Source: Anastrepha obliqua
Lineage: Eukaryota > Arthropoda > Insecta > Diptera > Tephritidae
Direction: 5' to 3'
Assembly (NCBI RefSeq): GCF_027943255.1
Contig: NC_072894.1
Span: 77,539,601-77,603,600 of the forward strand
DNA length: 64,000 bases
Both the position numbers and the translations under genes were made by a program. Below are positions 37,201 to 44,658 of this stretch, in pieces (position 1 is the stretch's first letter; the number at the start of each line of letters is the position of its first letter). Under the pieces are notes generated by a model that did not search any database, was not told the origin of the DNA, and was given only the letters and a program-made list of their open reading frames with translations.

Positions 37201-38079
37201 TATTCTCCCAACTTAACAGGGATTGATAGATTCATAAACATACATATACATATACACTTACGAATATTTACCCAGTACAAAATATTGCTTATCAAATCAA
37301 TACTTGTTCCTACTGTTCATATTACAAGAATTTGCTGAGGAGAGTAGAGCTGACCGTATGCTGCTATTTCAAGAAGCCATACTTGCCAGGTTCGGTTTTT
37401 TGCCATGTGTGATAGAAAAAAAGTTTTCCTTTAATAAAGATGTAAGTGAATTTGGTGAAATATTTTATAAATATAAATTGGAAACACGCTGTGACCTTGT
37501 GAACTAATCTTCTTCTCTCTTCTACTGCTAGGTACCTAAGGAATATCAGTACGTACATTGTTCTGGTCATATGTTTGTACTTATTCGGTGAGCAGAGACA
37601 ATCTATACCATATTTGTGAAACAATCTTTATAATTTTGATACAATTTCAGTTGTTCTAAAAACAATTACCAAATCGATTCCCCAAGTCGACAAGAAGCAA
37701 ATGTTACCCGATGTGTTTATGGGCATACAAATAATACAAACGTCCCAAAGAAGGTATAATGTCAAACATATATTGTATATGATTCATATTGAGTAACATT
37801 TTTTTCAATTATTCATTTAACAAATTTCTTGTCTAGGTTGGATTTTTGTGGGCCTGGAATCATATGATACCTAATAAGAAATGGAAATCTTTAGTTATTA
37901 AGAACTCGCCAGATGGTGAACTTTTTCAACTAAAAATGTTAAAAGACTTTCGCGATTTTTGTGCGGATTCTGATGACCGCCTGACAAAATTTTGGGAACA
38001 TTGCCATGAGTTGAGGCGTAAATCGTTAAAAATTGAAAACACTAGTAACAATAACAATATTGAAGGAAAACCTAAATAG
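7288..38079 (+). CDS. Iml1: Iml1 (DEPDC5 orthologue), GATOR1 subunit, 25 coding exons
   Basis: GATOR1 is the GAP complex for Rag GTPases at the lysosome that restrains TORC1 when amino acids are scarce. Coding exons: 7288-7330, 7384-7685, 8902-9621, 9700-9942, 10042-10157, 10225-10396, 10460-10636, 12019-12217, 12295-12426, 22975-23401, 27538-27712, 27782-27976, 30401-30478, 30933-30997, 31492-31536, 32822-32935, 35157-35363, 35424-35521, 35616-35783, 35905-36065, 36139-36304, 37329-37441, 37532-37587, 37651-37753, 37837-38079. All phases join: 4518 nt, 1505 residues, close to the family's usual 1500-1600. Exons 3-4 carry the N-terminal Iml1 domain ('[21 protein letters not shown]', '[13 protein letters not shown]'); exon 10 carries '[20 protein letters not shown]', typical of the family; exon 17 (from about residue 1069) is the DEP domain ('[13 protein letters not shown]', '[12 protein letters not shown]'). 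The last exons end '...[16 protein letters not shown]'. No exon shows a break. Exons 14-15 are the least certain. Intron 9 is 10.5 kb and full of transposons. Confidence 0.95.
8420..8725 (+). mobile_element. Non-LTR retrotransposon (Jockey-type) fragment
   Basis: In Iml1 intron 2, one frame reads '[16 protein letters not shown]', which is the region just after the reverse transcriptase core in Jockey-clade elements. Further frames give '[13 protein letters not shown]' and '[17 protein letters not shown]...PPFYLDT', with several frameshifts and stops. It is a dead 3' fragment. Confidence 0.6.
10795..11112 (+). repeat. tRNA-derived SINE, full length (copy 4)
   Basis: In Iml1 intron 7. The head 'ggcggccgccgtagttggatggg' is followed by the conserved body and an 'aattatatatc' tail. 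The B-box zone is rearranged into a short inverted repeat ('caacgtag...ctacgttg'). The long antisense reading frames over this copy are not genes. Confidence 0.85.
11443..11555 (+). repeat. Dispersed repeat fragment ('ggcagccgattctacgtta')
   Basis: In Iml1 intron 7. The block 'gattctacgttactggaatgac' recurs in related form, sometimes inverted, near 49118, 58712 and 61895. The following GC-rich stretch ('accaagggctgccgcccc') stands out from the AT-rich intron. Confidence 0.45.
11697..11745 (+). repeat. SINE tail fragment (copy 5)
   Basis: Only the end of the SINE is left: 'acacccaaaacgggtataagcgcca' with an AT tail. Confidence 0.55.
12427..13520. other. Start of Iml1 intron 9, nothing recognised
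   Basis: AT-rich, no ORF with family resemblance. Near 13014 there is one 'aaggcgtattcattaca' block resembling the edge of the MITEs at 6886 and 46191, without a partner. Confidence 0.4.
13525..13993. mobile_element. TTAA-ended MITE, left end missing (family D)
   Basis: The right end reads 'acaggtatctgtccccTTAA' and stops at TTAA (13990-13993). Inside are the core blocks shared with the elements at 14013, 17591, 36402 and 54914: 'aaatggcggatg', 'atcggtcaataacttttcgagttat', 'cgccatttcgaaaa' and 'gttttgagaaaaa'. No matching left terminus was found upstream, so the start is approximate. Confidence 0.5.
14013..14738. mobile_element. TTAA-flanked MITE with 23-bp inverted ends (family A)
   Basis: The left end 'TTAAGGGGGGAAGCTGG...' (14013-14035) and the right end (14716-14738) are inverted copies with one mismatch, each ending in TTAA. 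The 726-bp body has no coding frame; it holds 'gagaaaaacgcgtttaaagtt' near 14539. TTAA at both borders recalls piggyBac target duplication, but the termini begin GGGG rather than the usual CCC, so the autonomous partner is not known to me. Confidence 0.75.
14915..15448 (+). mobile_element. Internally deleted mariner-superfamily element, perfect ends
   Basis: The first and last 18 bases (TA plus 'aagggttttccaataa') are perfect inverted copies, with TA target duplications included. Inside, on the plus strand, are the second half of a Tc1/mariner transposase: '[10 protein letters not shown]'-like remnants near 15012, '[25 protein letters not shown]' around 15105-15180 and the C-terminal '[16 protein letters not shown]' ending at 15342. 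The N-terminal half is deleted. The element is 534 bp. It belongs to the same family as the one at 63042, whose ends are nearly the same. Confidence 0.85.
15914..16010 (+). repeat. SINE head fragment (copy 6)
   Basis: The tRNA-like head 'ccgtagccgaatgggttggtacg' is present, including a good A box; the rest is unrelated to the usual body. Confidence 0.55.
16480..17425 (-). mobile_element. Decayed mariner transposase in Iml1 intron 9
   Basis: On the minus strand the product can be followed from '[17 protein letters not shown]' (about 17402) through '[28 protein letters not shown]', the second HTH '[22 protein letters not shown]', '[19 protein letters not shown]' and the first catalytic '[12 protein letters not shown]' (about 16925-16900). 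After that it breaks into frameshifted pieces; a remnant of the third catalytic box ('[12 protein letters not shown]') reads near 16625-16585. At least one in-frame stop and several indels make it a pseudogene. Confidence 0.8.
17591..18177. mobile_element. TTAA-type MITE, copy 1 of family C
   Basis: The left end 'TTAAGGGGTTAGGGGTAGTCAG' and the right end (18156-18177) are inverted copies with about four mismatches. The body shares long blocks with the copy at 54914-55561: 'agaggcccgaaaaaatga', 'tttgctagtcaattgct', 'gacttgacttaagcaaa', 'atggcggcctcag'-like and 'ttaagatattat'. It contains 'gagaaaatcgcatttaaagct', a form of the core seen in families A and B. Non-coding. Confidence 0.75.
18180..19800. 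other. Iml1 intron 9, AT-rich, no element recognised
   Basis: Contains CATA/TATG microsatellites (about 18490-18550 and 19470-19530). Several short frames are open but none resembles a protein family. Confidence 0.45.
19803..20872 (-). mobile_element. Near full-length, decayed Tc1/mariner element
   Basis: The ends are inverted copies: 'tacaggatccagtactcgaag...' at 19803-19830 and '...cttcgagtgccggagctgta' at 20846-20872, each with TA. The 1.07-kb length is about normal for the superfamily. The transposase reads on the minus strand with frameshifts: '[28 protein letters not shown]' (HTH region, about 20478-20395), then, after a degraded middle, '[27 protein letters not shown]' (third catalytic Asp in 'NPMDYS', about 20115-20030) and '[32 protein letters not shown]' at the C-terminus. 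It is inactive. Confidence 0.85.
21462..21985 (-). mobile_element. Internally deleted mariner-superfamily element with inverted ends
   Basis: The left end 'tacagggtgggccaaataa' (from 21462) and the right end (to 21985) are inverted copies with TA duplications; similarity runs about 25 bp. On the minus strand a 524-bp body encodes only the middle of a transposase: 'DEAHF'-like remnants near 21760, then '[39 protein letters not shown]'. The HTH region and the last catalytic box are missing. Confidence 0.8.
22194..22450 (+). repeat. Diverged SINE copy (copy 7)
   Basis: The whole length can be aligned by eye ('accgtag', 'gcgttactaccat', 'agcaatagcaaacctccg', 'gttcggagccggc'), but with many substitutions and a lost B box. 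It is one of the oldest copies here. Confidence 0.65.
23464..23545 (+). repeat. SINE head fragment (copy 8)
   Basis: In Iml1 intron 10, just after exon 10. The head 'ggccgccatagccgagcag' and 'gattaccatt.ttcgg' are recognisable; the body is absent. Confidence 0.5.
23840..24100 (-). mobile_element. Mariner-superfamily transposase fragment (N-terminal)
   Basis: The minus strand encodes '[39 protein letters not shown]' followed by '[16 protein letters not shown]', which is the HTH and linker region of the same transposase type as at 14915 and 63042. It breaks off before the first catalytic Asp. No termini were found. Confidence 0.7.
24140..25925 (+). mobile_element. Helitron remnant: Rep start joined to PIF1-type helicase
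   Basis: The 5' part (about 24468-24830) gives '[21 protein letters not shown]', '[24 protein letters not shown]' and '[12 protein letters not shown]', the N-terminal part of a Helitron replicase with its zinc-binding Cys residues. At about 24850 it jumps straight into the helicase: '[16 protein letters not shown]', the Walker-B-like '[10 protein letters not shown]', '[18 protein letters not shown]', then, after a frameshift near 25170, '[14 protein letters not shown]', '[14 protein letters not shown]' and finally '[17 protein letters not shown]' and '[13 protein letters not shown]' near 25790-25915. The Rep HUH nuclease, most of the protein between and the Walker A loop are deleted. The upstream 'tctataatataaaaata' near 24146 may be the left terminus. 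Dead copy in Iml1 intron 10. Confidence 0.85.
26045..27000 (+). mobile_element. Decayed mariner in Iml1 intron 10
   Basis: Plus-strand transposase pieces in shifting frames: '[34 protein letters not shown]' (26207 on), 'HVTGDEKW' (first Asp, about 26400-26425), 'GIVHKQF...[24 protein letters not shown]', '[23 protein letters not shown]' (second Asp, about 26690-26750), '[14 protein letters not shown]' (third Asp) and '[17 protein letters not shown]' at the end. At least four frameshifts. A possible left end 'acaaggtgaagtccc' lies near 26047; no right partner was seen. Confidence 0.8.
28640..29175 (+). mobile_element. 3' end of a non-LTR retrotransposon
   Basis: In Iml1 intron 12. One frame reads '[16 protein letters not shown]' (the C-terminal Cys/His knuckle of R1/Jockey-type ORF2), then a frameshift, then '[30 protein letters not shown]' to a stop near 29059. 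The upstream RNase H-like part is degraded. The remaining 110 bases look like its 3' UTR. Confidence 0.7.
29180..29985. other. Iml1 intron 12, nothing recognised
   Basis: AT-rich, without a recognisable element or a frame with family resemblance. Confidence 0.4.
29990..30175 (-). repeat. Diverged SINE copy in reverse orientation
   Basis: On the minus strand the blocks 'gccatgaaaaag', 'aggtcactccatttacagaac', 'aacatcaagaagcacatcac' and 'ggaggacccggccaaacatcc' can be read in SINE order, with about 80 unrelated bases inserted. It is the only minus-strand copy I found. Confidence 0.55.
32500..32642 (+). repeat. Dispersed repeat ending 'atgctgttactacaacaa'
   Basis: In Iml1 intron 15. The end block is shared with the fragments at 43888 and 49029; the rest is poorly conserved. 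It is probably the 3' end of an unidentified retroelement. Confidence 0.4.
33405..33595. repeat. Possible MITE related to the 6886 element
   Basis: The left edge 'aaggcgaatgcaaacatgttgg...agagcagctg' matches the fragment at 5492. A weak inverted partner 'ctaccaccttgcagg' lies near 33570. In Iml1 intron 16. Confidence 0.45.
34322..34972. mobile_element. Foldback element, arms of about 300-324 bp
   Basis: The left arm (34322-34645) and the right arm (34672-34972) are inverted copies with few mismatches and small indels, separated by a 26-base loop. The tips read 'acacag.c.tgcga'. The stem-internal blocks 'tttctagaatggctgtacttg', 'gctccatcacgtcagg' and 'aaatggccattttagcc' appear on both sides. 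Non-coding. It lies in Iml1 intron 16 and would form a long hairpin in the pre-mRNA. Confidence 0.9.
36402..37163. mobile_element. TTAA-flanked MITE with perfect 20-bp inverted ends (family B)
   Basis: The ends 36402-36421 and 37144-37163 are exact inverted copies starting TTAAGGTACTTGACC. The 762-bp body is non-coding and contains 'aaaatggcggatg' (about 36732), 'aatcggctaagcagtttcggagataaagtgtccgccattcgaaaa' in pieces (36887-36932) and 'ggaaaaacgcgtttaaagtt' (about 36944). In Iml1 intron 21. Confidence 0.85.
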
Positions 38080-39360
38080 TTTTAAGGTTTAGTGTGTATT
38101 TCATGTTTTTCATATTTTTATATCCAAAGTACTAATAGAAGACTAGGGTGTATAATAGAACTTCTGATTTTGTTTACACATTTTCGAATAGCCCGTGCAA
38201 TTAAGCAACGAGTACTCGTATACCTTTTTCGAGCAATATTTTGATTATATTGACTTTTTTTTAGCACTTGACTCGCATTGCTCGATACCCAGGTATCTGG
38301 AGTTCTGGTATATAATCAAACACCACAACACAAAAAATATGACCATTTAGTAGTGTCAAATATTTGTTCTTATTGGATATTGTTTAATTTGTAAAATTTC
38401 AAAAAGATGCGCATTCGCTTGGTGCAAAAAAGGTCGGAAAAATGTAATAGGAGTGCGTATTTTATGTGATTTATTGGTTTTATGAATTGGGCTCTCAATA
38501 CTAATATGGATTACTTTACCAGTTTATATAAAACGTAATTTATGTAACTATGTGTGTACTAAATTCAACTTACTTTAATAAATGTGTTGTGTTTGGCCCC
38601 ATCTAATCACTATAACCAATGTGATATTTCTATGAAGTGCGTTGGGTACACAAAGTTCAGCAAATTCGAATTTAATTATGCTTGCGGGATTCAGCAACAT
38701 TTTTATTTCAAACCAGTTCGCCCCGAGAAGTGAACAATATTTTATAAAATTCTGAAAATATAAGAATTACTTTACCGAATATTTTTTTATTTACATAGTT
38801 GTAAACAGCTGTCAAAGCAAGCCTCAAAACTTCAGTCTGAGCTCTAATGTTAAATAAAAAGCTATTCTTCTTCAAACTAGGTAAATCTAATAAATCTGAA
38901 TATAGTATTAGACACTTCTATAGTTGTTACTTGTGTATGTGGCGTAAACTTTTGTACTATTGTGATACCGATATTGAAAAAAAATAAATAAAATAAAATT
39001 ATGATTTTAATAGGTAAAAATACGACTTTTACTAACTTATAAACGTAAATCTCTTAAATACAAGAATAAGTTAAAATACATTCATATCAACAGAAGCCAA
39101 TAAATATTGTTTTTAGCAATTAAACGTTAGGGTTACTCATACCCACTAATGTGACCTTTCAGAATTTAATTCTTATTTCTTCTTTTATTTTATTTCTTCT
39201 TTTATTTTATTCTTCATTTTAATAGTTTTATTGGATGAAATATAATAATGAAAGTAAGAGCACGTCTAGTGAAAAGTATTTATTAAATTATCCTTTGGTA
39301 ACGCGAAGAACAAAATAATTGTGATTCGAATTGAAATATTTTGATGCAATATTTGGTTTT
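38080..39360. other. Iml1 3' UTR and intergenic DNA
   Basis: AT-rich sequence after the Iml1 stop codon. 'aataaa' hexamers occur near 38577 and again near 38985; which one ends the transcript cannot be decided here. A pyrimidine-rich tandem stretch lies near 39170-39220. Confidence 0.45.
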
Positions 39361-39361
39361 C

Positions 39362-39685
39362 GGCGGCCGCCGTAGCCGAATGGGTTGGTGCGTGACTACC
39401 ATTCGCAATTCACAGAGAGAACGTCAGTTCGAATTTCGGTGAAACACCAAAATTAAGAAAAACATTTTTCTAATAGCGGTCGCCCATCGGCAGGCAATGG
39501 CAAACCTCCGAGTGTATTTCTGCCATGAAAAAGCTCCTCATAAAAAAATATCTGCCGTTCGGAGTCGGCTTAAAACTGTAGGTCCCTCCATTTGTGGAAC
39601 AACATCAAGACGCACACCACAAATAGGAGGAGGAGCTCGGCCCAACACCGAAAAAAATGGTGTACGCGCCAATTATGTATGTATG
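39362..39685 (+). repeat. tRNA-derived SINE, full length and well kept (copy 9)
   Basis: The best-preserved copy. The head has a consensus Pol III A box (39373-39384, 'tagccgaatggg') and a nearly intact B box (39426-39436, 'agttcgaattt') at normal spacing. The body and the 'gcgccaattatgtatg' end are complete. The tRNA-like head and about 240-bp unrelated body make it a tRNA-derived SINE. Confidence 0.9.
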
Positions 39686-39689
39686 TGTA

Positions 39690-40190
39690 ATATTTGGTTT
39701 TCAGCATATTTGGTTTTTATAAATAACTTTCGCTCGAAATTATTCGAAGTTCTTCCATGACCTAGAAAGGCGTTATTAAATTTTTTTTGTATAATTTAGT
39801 TATTTTATAGCCAAAATACAATTGCAATCCACATTCTTCGAGATAATTGTTGATATACCACCCGCCACAAAATACGATTTCCGCTGGGCCCTGTAAAACA
39901 TTAACTTAATATTTAAACACAAAAGTATGCCTTAGTTTAAATTTTGAAATTGGCAAATACTACACGGCTGGCTTGCATAAAAGTAGACGCTTTTTGTGTT
40001 TACATATGAAAAAATATGACTAGGTACCTTCGAATTTTAATGTTTAAGTTATGTTATCCAGTATTAATAATACCCATCGGACTAAACTCGTTATTGTAAT
40101 AATACACAACAAAGGTTACCGACTAATACATTGCAGCAATAATGAATTCAGTTTAATTTGCTCTATTGTGTGTTCATGATAATATGCACT
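39690..40190. other. Intergenic, nothing recognised
   Basis: AT-rich DNA between two SINE copies; no ORF or repeat recognised. Confidence 0.4.
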
Positions 40191-40193
40191 TGG

Positions 40194-40475
40194 TAGCGGC
40201 CGCCGTAGAGTTGCGTAAATACCATTCGGAAGTGCACAACATCTAATAATACTAAACGTTTTTTCTAATAGCGGTCGCCCTTCGGCGTATAAGGGCAAAC
40301 TTCCAAGTCCATTTGTGCCATGAAAAAGCTATTCATTAAATGGTGATGGGCTTTAAAACTATAAGCCCATTCATTTGTAAAAAAAACATTAGGGCACACT
40401 CCATAAATAGGAGAAAAAGTTCGGGAAAACACCCAATAGTGGGTATAAGCGCCAATTAAATATATTAATATACAT
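40194..40475 (+). repeat. Diverged SINE copy (copy 10)
   Basis: It begins 'agcggccgccgtag', lacks much of the tRNA-like head, then follows the body with many changes ('gccatgaaaaagct', 'aaataggagaaaaag', 'gcgccaatt'). Older than copy 9. Confidence 0.75.
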
Positions 40476-40479
40476 ATAT

Positions 40480-41828
40480 TAAATATATACATACATATTA
40501 ATTTGTCAACTTGGGCGAATCGTTGAAGATCAACATTAAAGTGATATTTGTAAACGCGTTCTGCGTGCAAACGCACTAGTAGGTTTTACAAATGATAGTT
40601 GACAAACAGATTTGGCGCCGGTTACAATGAAACAGCTGACTACAAATTGAGTGCTGCCATCATATAATTTTATTAATAGTGATTTAAGTTTTACATCTTT
40701 ATTTTGTGAGCTCATTGCTAGTTTAACAAAAAGCAACACGCAACCATAAGTTCCTAGAGACGACTTTTAATTGAGACCGACATATCGACAAATAAATAGC
40801 AATAATTTGTTTCGTTACTTTATTATTAAAACGGCTTAAGCTCACAATATAACAAACGACAACTATATATATATTTGGAGGCTATTTAAACAGTTTAAAT
40901 CAGTACAGAATTTAGAAAAAACTATTATGTATGTATGTAATAGTATCAGACATAAGAATTAAATTTTTTGTGAATTAAAATAATTATTTATTTCAAACTA
41001 GATTTTTATTTGATTTTTTTACAGTGCTTTAAATCTAAATTAAAAGAAGGAACTTAGTACATATGTAACACAATATAAAACTATATTTAAATTCTATATA
41101 AAATATATATGTCACACAATTTTTGTTGAAAGGCTATGAAAACTAACGTGAATATTTTACCATTAGTGTGGCAATACGGCCAGTTTTGCTACTTTGACAT
41201 TCGATGTTGTATTTGTGCTTAGTTTTTCTTTTTAACGAAGTAATCAAAATACAGCAAGAAAATTTATATTTGGTCGTGATTTAGTGATTCGAACAGAACA
41301 GTAGTTATTGGAAAGTTTAATGCATAGAATATGTCGCCAAACTTTATACAGATTGTATAATTGAGTTCAATTGAATGATAAGATTTAGTTGACTGGTAAA
41401 TGTTAGAGGAAGAAGTGTGGTGTTCATATAAAAGTATGTGATGGAGTTATATTAAAAAGTTCAATTCTTGATTGCCGTTAATGAGTTTAGTTTGGAGCAC
41501 ACATATTGGCATTGAATGTGATTCATACAACAACTATAGTTGCAGGCTAACTATTTCTATGAATGCTGATTGCAGGAAGAAGTCACGGTGAATACATTAG
41601 GCAGAGCACAAAAGAAGTGAAAGCACAAAGCAATTGGATTAAAATTTGCCAACTCAGGAAAAGGCATATTGTAACTGACAGCCATCACTTTATCCATTCC
41701 ACTAGCTAAGGAACTTGTAACGTTTCAAAATTTTATTTGTCACGTTATTTGTTGCTGTAGTTGCTATTGTTACAGCTGTCCTATTGGAAATTCGCAAGTG
41801 GACAACTGATGTGACTACATGCAACTCC
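40480..41828. other. Region upstream of Naa60, 5' UTR and promoter expected
   Basis: No coding content seen. The Naa60 transcript must start here or further upstream; no clear core promoter element could be fixed by eye. Confidence 0.4.
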
Positions 41829-44658
41829 ATGGCACATTTCACTTGGTGAGTGTGGGTTCGTTGAGAGTACGCTTGTGATTAATGATAAGGTGTCTCATGG
41901 GCTCTTGAATAAATGCATTTTAATTGATTAATTAACAGTTTGATTCATTTATTTCGCTTCTCAAAAGTTTATTGTAATTTATGAAAGCAAACCAATTGAA
42001 TGTGCACCACACAAAAAATACGATTCTATTTTGTCATAAGTCAACTAACTAACTACTAAAGACAGGCAAATGTCATGTACATATGGATGTATGTCTTCCG
42101 AATAAAACCGCAATTGTGTACCAGCAGCGGCGCGAAAATTAGTTTGCATGGCTCTGAGATATAGTGTCAGGCATATTGCTGCTTCGTGAATTGTTGAATT
42201 AGCGCTCAAATCAAATTGAATCAAAATTAAATGTTTAAATACATATTTACATTGGTTTGCTTACATATGTATGCGCACATGTATGTATGTATGGATATTG
42301 TGTGACGGACAATGTTGAAAAGAGATTGTTGGTTGAGTTTAAGCGGCCGTTGACTTTTATTTATTATCTATGTATAAGATAAAGAAAAATAAAGTATTCG
42401 AATCCTAGTTATAGGTCGTATGTGCAAATAGCGGCACATGGTAAAACCTTTATTTTCTTCTCCGTTATTTAAAAATATGTATGTATTAGTGCAGGATTAG
42501 GTGCAAAAGAGCATGCGATTAATGCCACATTTGATTGCTTTATGTTGCATGACCTTTGAAGAGATTCATTGCATTTCATTTATACAAACGGGTATGAAAG
42601 AAGAGTAGTCCGTTTTTATACAAATCAAATATTTAATGGAATTTTCATCAATTCGCATTAAATTGTCGTGCACATAAGTACATACATACTATTTAATTTT
42701 TGTTATTTGAAATTATCTTATTAACCAACTGGTAACGGAGAAAAATTTCCAGGTACAATAAACACAACCTGCCTCAGTCAAGTGTCAGTCGTGCTGACAT
42801 CGAGCATCATGTTCCGCTTTGTTCTATCACTGATGTTCAGTTGAGGTTCCTTGTTCCAGACGACTTAACTGAGGTAAAACTTATCATTATCGAGTACACG
42901 TATTCGTACTACTTAAATTACTTTGTATATATTTATAATTTTAGGTGAGAACATTGTGCCAAGATTGGTTTCCCATTGATTATCCACTGTCATGGTACGA
43001 AGATATTACTTCGAGTTCGCGGTTTTTCGCACTTGCAGCTGTTTACAATCTGACGATTATTGGATTAATAGTAGCTGAAATTAAACCATACAAAAATCTA
43101 AACAAAGAGGTGGTTTTCTGTGATTTACATTAAGTACCATATGCATATGAATGGCTATACGTGCACAGTATTCACATTAATTAAAATTTATTTATATGTC
43201 CCTAGGATAAAGGGATTCTACCCGATTCGATGGGTCGTAATGCTGATATCGGGTATATACTATCATTAGGGGTGCATCGGAAGCATCGTCGGAACGGAAT
43301 TGGCTCATTATTATTGGACTCGTTGTTGAATCACTTGACGACCGCCGAACGACATTCGGTGAAAGCAATTTTTCTACACGTGCTAACCACAAACCAACCT
43401 GCCATACTATTTTATGAAAAACGAAGGTGAGAACTTATAATACTTATACGATATAAAAAATATTTTTAGAGGAGGTAACCTAATCATTCATTTATAATAC
43501 TTTATTTAAGCTTACACTATGCTCAAATAAAGTATTTCCGTATTATTTTTGAAATGTAGCAAACTTTTTAAGAAAGGACGTAATTTATCATAAATAAAGA
43601 ATCAAGTCACGGACAAATCGTTGCCAGTTTTATCTTTTATTGAAAAACGACCCAAAAACATATTCCGCAATTACTAAAATGTTGCGTTTCGATCTTTTTT
43701 TTTGTTGTATGCAAACTTAAAATCTAAATGTAATATTTATATATGTATGTTATGAAGGCAGTAAACGTTTTCCTTCGTGATCTTTCATCTAAAACAGCGT
43801 AAATTTAGCTATGTAATAAAAATGTACACAATCACTCATAATTTATCCCTTTTATAAAAAATGAATAATAAAGTGTTGTGGAAAATGTCGGGTCTAGGCT
43901 GCTGGAACCACCTGAATTTATATACTACTGATTCTCTGAATATCTATAAGAAATGATTTATGCTGTTACTACAACGGCAACTTGAGTAATAAATATGAAT
44001 GCGCTAGACTCATGTAAAGTAATTTGTATGAAATTAAGTAATTTACGTTGTAAACTGAACTTAGTTTAGAATTCATTTAGTTTCCATAGGCTTTCGAATT
44101 TACAAAGTAATTTTCTTTATGTAATTGTAGCACTATTTTAGAAAAATTTTAACATTTTTTCGTGTATTCTAGATTTCACCTGCATTCTTTCCTTCCATAC
44201 TATTACAATATACGAGGGAAAGGGAAAGATGGTTTTACTTATGTCACTTACATCAATGGAGGTCATCAGCCATGGACATTATTATATCCTTTACTAAAGA
44301 TTTTAAAATTTTTATTAAAATTACGAAACTTGATAAACTGGTCATTGACGCCGTACAAGAAAATTACGGTACACAATGTTTGATTCGAATAAAATGCTGG
44401 ATCAAGTTTTCGAGGAATCTATGCTATCCTATTTTTTTACAGTTGTTTTCAGTCATCATTTTTTGTCAATAATTGTATTATATTTTAATCTAAAAAACAA
44501 TGAGTATTCCTTAACTACTTTACACAGACCATTTCAAGCATTACGCATCGAAGCTTCGGCACGCTGGTGTAGTTTTCACATGGATTTCGGCGCGCTTGAG
44601 GCAAGTTGTGCGTTGGATTTGCCATAAAACAGTGTCACGTTTTAATTTTGCACATTAA
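41829..44658 (+). CDS. Naa60: Naa60, N-alpha-acetyltransferase 60, six exons
   Basis: A GNAT-fold enzyme that acetylates the N-termini of transmembrane proteins from the cytosolic side of the Golgi. Coding exons: 41829-41845, 42753-42873, 42945-43109, 43206-43426, 44173-44283, 44526-44658; phases join to 768 nt, 255 residues, close to the usual 240-250. The start gives 'MAHFTWYNKHNLPQ'. Key parts: 'QLRFLVPDDLTEVRTLCQDWFPIDYPLSWY' (GNAT start), 'DIGYILSLGVHRKHRRNGIG' with the acetyl-CoA loop R-x-x-G-x-G, 'AIFLHVLTTNQPAILFYEKRRF' (catalytic His and C-terminal GNAT part), and a C-terminal amphipathic stretch 'TWISARLRQVVRWICHK' that fits the membrane-binding helix of the family. Intron 4 is ordinary GT-AG; intron 5 is AT-AC (see separate entry). 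No breaks. Confidence 0.95.
43888..43985 (+). repeat. Dispersed repeat ending 'atgctgttactacaac'
   Basis: In Naa60 intron 4. 'gctgctggaaccacctgaattta' and the terminal 'tttatgctgttactacaac' are shared with the fragments near 49029 (inverted) and 58712. Confidence 0.45.
44284..44525 (+). other. U12-type AT-AC intron of Naa60
   Basis: The 242-base intron begins ATATCCTTT (44284-44292), the U12 5' splice site consensus, carries the U12 branch site TTCCTTAAC at 44507-44515 and ends AC at 44525, 11 bases after the branch A. There is no GT donor that would join the exons; removing exactly this segment restores 'PWTLLDHFKHYASKL', the expected Naa60 sequence. Confidence 0.93.

Noticed and set aside
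39362..39450. Functional tRNA gene in the SINE heads
   Set aside because: A and B boxes are present, but no cloverleaf with paired acceptor stem could be drawn; it recurs as part of a longer repeat.
44162..44383. Naa60 ending in a read-through of intron 5
   Set aside because: The frame continues past 44283, but the protein stops resembling Naa60 exactly at the AT-AC boundary and resumes at 44526.
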